From NCBI GenBank assembly GCA_964461295.1, contig CAYWTX010000641.1, positions 1 to 9,221 on the forward strand: 9,221 bases of DNA, written 5' to 3'. This DNA is from CAYWTX01 sp964461295 (GTDB lineage: Bacteria > Planctomycetota > Phycisphaerae > SM23-33). Position numbers and translations under genes: made by a program. This document shows positions 7,401-9,221 of the stretch, piece after piece (within the stretch, counting starts at the first letter, position 1; every line of letters begins with the position of its first letter). The notes beneath the pieces were generated by a model. That model saw nothing but the letters and a program-made list of their open reading frames with translations, was not told where the DNA came from and made no database searches.

Positions 7401-7832
7401 AGCCCCCCCGCCACTTCTGACCAGGACCTTCCGGATGATCTCCGCGCACGTCTCCTTCATCGCGCCCCCGGCCCGCCTGCTTCCGCCGTACGGCCGTTCG
7501 TCTTCCTGCCACTCCTCGTCGAAACCGGCATGATCAGGCAGACCCGTCCCGCCCGGCCGCCAACCATCCACCGCCGACTCAAGCATCGTCGCCCATACGT
7601 GCTTGCAGCCTTCGCCGCCAACCCAATCCGGACAGGTGCAGTGATGGCTCATGTTCCCGCCATCGGCCACCGTCAACTCGACGGTGTACGGCCGCGTCCC
7701 GCGAACCGTCGCTTTGATGCGGTTCGTCGAGCGATCCATGATGATGACTCGTTTACAGAGGCAATAGATGTGCCCCTTGCGGCGAAGGGTCTCCGAGAAG
7801 TTCTCTTTGTATGCGTCGCACCAATGCTTCAT
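4467..7832 (-). CDS. SWIM zinc-finger SNF2-family ATPase/helicase
   Basis: A complete 1121-residue protein of the bacterial SNF2/Rad54-like superfamily 2, expected to be an ATP-dependent double-stranded DNA translocase that remodels protein-DNA complexes. The order is: a SWIM zinc finger with C66, C68, C76 and H78; an Arg/Gly/Pro-rich linker at about 139-160; a long SNF2-associated region at about 160-640; and the two RecA-like lobes. Visible motifs are DDMGLGKT at 677-684 (Walker A), VVPRSLIFNW at 717-726, DEAQ at 786-789 (Walker B), SGTP at 814-817, IVFSQF at 975-980, SLKAGGLGLNL at 1027-1037 and QAIDRAHRIGQ at 1057-1067. All core ATPase motifs are intact and the length is normal for SWIM-SNF2 bacterial proteins. 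ATG 7832 has GGAGG at 7837-7841, 4 nt upstream. The gene stands alone, divergent from the membrane-protein gene. SWIM domains are thought to bind DNA or protein; the cellular target is unknown. Confidence 0.95.
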   Translation of the reverse strand: MKHWCDAYKENFSETLRRKGHIYCLCKRVIIMDRSTNRIKATVRGTRPYTVELTVADGGNMSHHCTCPDWVGGEGCKHVWATMLESAVDGWRPGGTGLPDHAGFDEEWQEDERPYGGSRRAGGAMKETCAEIIRKVLVRSGGGAGRDGRGGRGRAAPPAPKWESQLQAALRSVQSPGFPPVSPKRWAQNGELRYVINSDETARGYGWVVEIEHRRQSAGGEWSDYHVQAVSTDALGLLRDEQDRQILTVLLGCDDMNRHWYGARPAYGCAKFAVRPPIDETVLPALCRTGRCWARRGHREPSPLSLEDAPAWQFRLHVERTEESGEYRLKGMLHRDGGQKNLGSPWVLTASGWVLWPGRLARLDHAGAWNWIAMLRRDREIRVPADQGEKLIRKLLEFPILPPLEMPDELRFEEVRCVPRPRLRIERPKGGTEDVRLPAELTFEYDGHVGAATGAGLYVPEQRRLYRRDAAAEAAAEARLAEVGFQRRQHDKRRVLKPRQLPWVVQTLTDEGWHVEAEGGVYRSATKYSLSVSSGIDWFELNGEVDFGGATASLPALIAALRRGEDYVRLGDGSMGLLPEQWLRRHGLLVRTGSVEGDAVRFTRAQAGLLDALLAAEPEASWDEGFARAREELRQFQAIEPAEASGNFVGVLRGYQRDGLGWLRFLRRLNFGGCLADDMGLGKTVQVLAMLEARRQEATAAGGSGQQGRARRPSLGVVPRSLIFNWVQEAKRFTPELRVLDHTGLDRSREDFSHFAEHDLVLTTYGTLRRDILLLKETQFDYVILDEAQAIKNADTASAKAARLLKAGHRLALSGTPIENHLGELWSLLDFLNPGLLGSSRAFAAATSGKAEADADARAALAKALRPFILRRTKGQVASDLPEKVEQTIHCQLDAEQRRLYDELRDHYRQSLLAKIEQDGLGKCKMHVLEALLRLRQAACHPGLIDKTRRGESSAKLESLLPQLREVMDEGHKAIVFSQFTSLLSIVRDRLDGEKVAYEYLDGRTRDRQEKVRRFQEDENCRLFLISLKAGGLGLNLTAAEYVFLLDPWWNPAVEAQAIDRAHRIGQTRTVFAYRLIAEGTVEEKVLELQRTKRDLADAIINADNSLIGNLKREDLELLLG

Positions 7833-7903
7833 TCAGCCTCCTGCTGCATCCGCGGCACGGACTCGTCCCCGGCCGCCAAACTTGGTAGGATAGCCGTTTA
7901 ACG
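7833..7903. other. Short divergent spacer between helicase and membrane-protein genes
   Basis: The 71 bp must hold the 5' signals of both flanking genes. GGAGG for the helicase is at 7837-7841 on the minus strand. On the plus strand TAGGAT at 7886-7891 could be a weak -10 box or, as TAGGA, a distant ribosome site for ATG 7904. No convincing -35 element was seen on either strand. Confidence 0.4.
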
Positions 7904-9221
7904 ATGAAAGAGAAGTCCCTGCTTCTGGCCGCCGGTCAGGACGAAGTCCCGTCGCGCCTCGTGCGCGGGCTCGCCTTCGCCGCCGCTGCCGCGGCGCTGG
8001 CCTTCGGCGCCGCCCTCGGCATGCGCACCATCGTCACGCCCGACCTCGGCTACCACCTCGCCTACGGCGACTACTTCCTCGAGACCGGCCGCGTGGTCGA
8101 CTTCGACCTCGCCGTCTACCCCACCGTCTCCTCGGCCGCCGCGACGGGCGAACTCGGCCCCGGCTGCTGGTACGACTCCGCCGGCCGCTACCGCTTCCCC
8201 AACGCCAACTGGCTCACCCAGGTCATCATGTCCGCGACCACCCGCGCCGCCGGCTTCGGCGCCATCAGCGTCCTGCTGGCGCTCCAGGTCGCGGGCATCT
8301 TCGCCTTCCTCGCCGCCGCCATGCGGCGCCTCGGCCTGGGCTGGCTCGCCGTCGCCGCGGGCCTGGCCATCATCGCCGTTACCTCCTACGAACGCTTCGA
8401 CCCGCGCCCCGAAGTCATGGGGTACCTTATCCTGGCCGCGCAGTTCTTCGTCCTCTGCGGCCTGACAGGCGACAACCGGCCGGTTGGCGGCGCCGCCCCC
8501 GCTGCCGGCGGCGCCCTCAGGCGCTTCGGCCCCTTCGCCGCGCTGGTCATCCTCCAGGTCCTGCTGGTCAACGTGCACAGCTACTTCCTGCTGGGTCTCG
8601 GCCTCACCGGCGCCGTGCTCGGCGACCGCCTCCTTCGCTGGGGCTGGGCTCGCTGCCGACGCCGTCGCGCCGACGCCGCGCCCCTCGCCGCCGCCGCCAG
8701 GTGGACCGCCCTGCTGCTGGCTGCCCAGATGGCCGCGTGCTTCGTCAACCCCTGGACCTGGCGACTGGCCGCCCTGCCCGTCCAGACCCTCCTGTTCATC
8801 CGCGACAACAACATCGCACAGGGCACCACGCAGGGCGCCGGCCATCCGTGGTCGATGATCGGCGAGTTCTTCCGCCCCTTCGCCATCGGCGTCTTCCGCG
8901 AATGCAAGGCCACCTACGCCTTCCAAGGCGTGCTCGCCCTGCTGGGCGCGGGCATCCTCGCGGCCGCGTGGCGACGCCGCTGGGCCCACGTGCTCACGAT
9001 CGCCGGCATGATCGCCACCGGCATGGAGATGCGCCGCAACATCGCCGTCTGCGCGATGGTCGCGACGCCCCTGGCGCTTGCGTCCCTGCGCGATGTCCTC
9101 GCGCCGCTCGCGTCGCGCCTGCTCGGCAGACTTCAACGCCCCGCCGCCGCGATGGCCGGGGTCCTCCTGACCCTCGCTTCCCTGTACGCTCTCCACTCCG
9201 TCGTCACGCACTCCTTCTACG
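7904..9221 (+). CDS. Polytopic membrane protein, GT-C-like, 3' end outside window
   Basis: The frame is open for 439 codons from ATG 7904 to the right edge. The product is an integral membrane protein with about ten hydrophobic segments, near 20-40, 117-139, 146-162, 170-187, 208-228, 265-282, 340-356, 362-380, 383-397 and 415-435. A hydrophilic loop at about 41-105 contains TPDLGYHLAYGDYFLETG (45-62) and FPNANWLTQ (98-106). This corresponds to the acidic first loop 'D-x-G/W-x-HL-x-x-G ... WL' of uncharacterised membrane proteins laid out like GT-C polyprenyl-phosphate-sugar transferases. Further likely family positions are RFDPRPE at 164-170, LLVNVHSYFLLG at 220-231 and MRRNIA at 376-381. 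A role in transferring sugars to lipid or protein is possible but not shown, and the conserved catalytic pair of ArnT/PMT enzymes cannot be assigned. The ribosome site is weak (TAGGA 13 nt upstream). An opposite-strand open frame over the same region is a GC-driven shadow. Confidence 0.8.
   Translation, partial: MKEKSLLLAAGQDEVPSRLVRGLAFAAAAAALAFGAALGMRTIVTPDLGYHLAYGDYFLETGRVVDFDLAVYPTVSSAAATGELGPGCWYDSAGRYRFPNANWLTQVIMSATTRAAGFGAISVLLALQVAGIFAFLAAAMRRLGLGWLAVAAGLAIIAVTSYERFDPRPEVMGYLILAAQFFVLCGLTGDNRPVGGAAPAAGGALRRFGPFAALVILQVLLVNVHSYFLLGLGLTGAVLGDRLLRWGWARCRRRRADAAPLAAAARWTALLLAAQMAACFVNPWTWRLAALPVQTLLFIRDNNIAQGTTQGAGHPWSMIGEFFRPFAIGVFRECKATYAFQGVLALLGAGILAAAWRRRWAHVLTIAGMIATGMEMRRNIAVCAMVATPLALASLRDVLAPLASRLLGRLQRPAAAMAGVLLTLASLYALHSVVTHSFY

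Noticed and set aside
4644..7901. 1085-codon open frame on the plus strand
   Set aside because: It is antisense to the helicase gene, whose SNF2 motifs are unmistakable. The plus-strand translation is low-complexity Arg/Gln/Leu/Pro-rich sequence.
7898..9211. 437-codon open frame on the minus strand
   Set aside because: It is very Gly/Ala/Glu-rich with no domain. The plus strand encodes a coherent polytopic membrane protein with family-like motifs.

Overview
The window is GC-rich (apart from one T-rich intergenic stretch). It reads as a piece of a Planctomycetota-type genome, possibly Phycisphaerae or an uncultured relative. That is an inference from the combination of two PEP-CTERM-anchored exported proteins, a divergent GH42-like glycoside hydrolase and a SWIM/SNF2 helicase; no rRNA or other phylogenetic marker is present. 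Five protein genes are supported, two of them cut by the window edges. No tRNA, rRNA, transposase or CRISPR array was seen.

Layout: (1) 1-2058, minus strand: the N-terminal 686 residues of a GH42/beta-galactosidase-like glycoside hydrolase, running off the left edge. (2) 2059-2273: a divergent intergenic region with a TATAAT box for the hydrolase and, facing the other way, a T-rich tract ending in a possible TTGCTT/TATAGT promoter. (3) 2274-2836: five imperfect direct repeats of 109-115 bp, immediately downstream of that promoter. (4) 2868-3566 and 3626-4348, plus strand: two consecutive genes for small secreted proteins, each with a signal peptide and a C-terminal PEP-CTERM signal, probably co-transcribed. 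(5) 4467-7832, minus strand: a complete 1121-residue SWIM zinc-finger/SNF2 ATPase, convergent with the PEP-CTERM pair. (6) 7904 to the right edge, plus strand: the first 439 residues of a polytopic membrane protein with a GT-C-like layout, divergent from the helicase gene.

The most unusual object is the repeat array. It appears to form almost all of a roughly 590-nt 5' leader ahead of the first PEP-CTERM gene. Each unit carries a purine-rich Shine-Dalgarno-like GAGAGG or AAGAGG exactly 6 nt before an ATG (TTG in unit 1). In four of five units the start opens a five-codon mini-ORF of the form (M/L)-(H/R)-A-R-(A/S)-stop. In the best-preserved units the mini-ORF coincides with a small hairpin, itself enclosed by an 11-bp AG-rich/UC-rich stem. 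Unit lengths are not consistently multiples of three, so the array is not a repeated protein domain. It looks like a repeated RNA leader or regulatory module, and I do not recognise it as a described class.

Functionally, the hydrolase and the two surface or exopolysaccharide-associated PEP-CTERM proteins fit a carbohydrate and cell-surface setting, but nothing in the window proves they work together. The helicase and the membrane protein look like unrelated neighbours.
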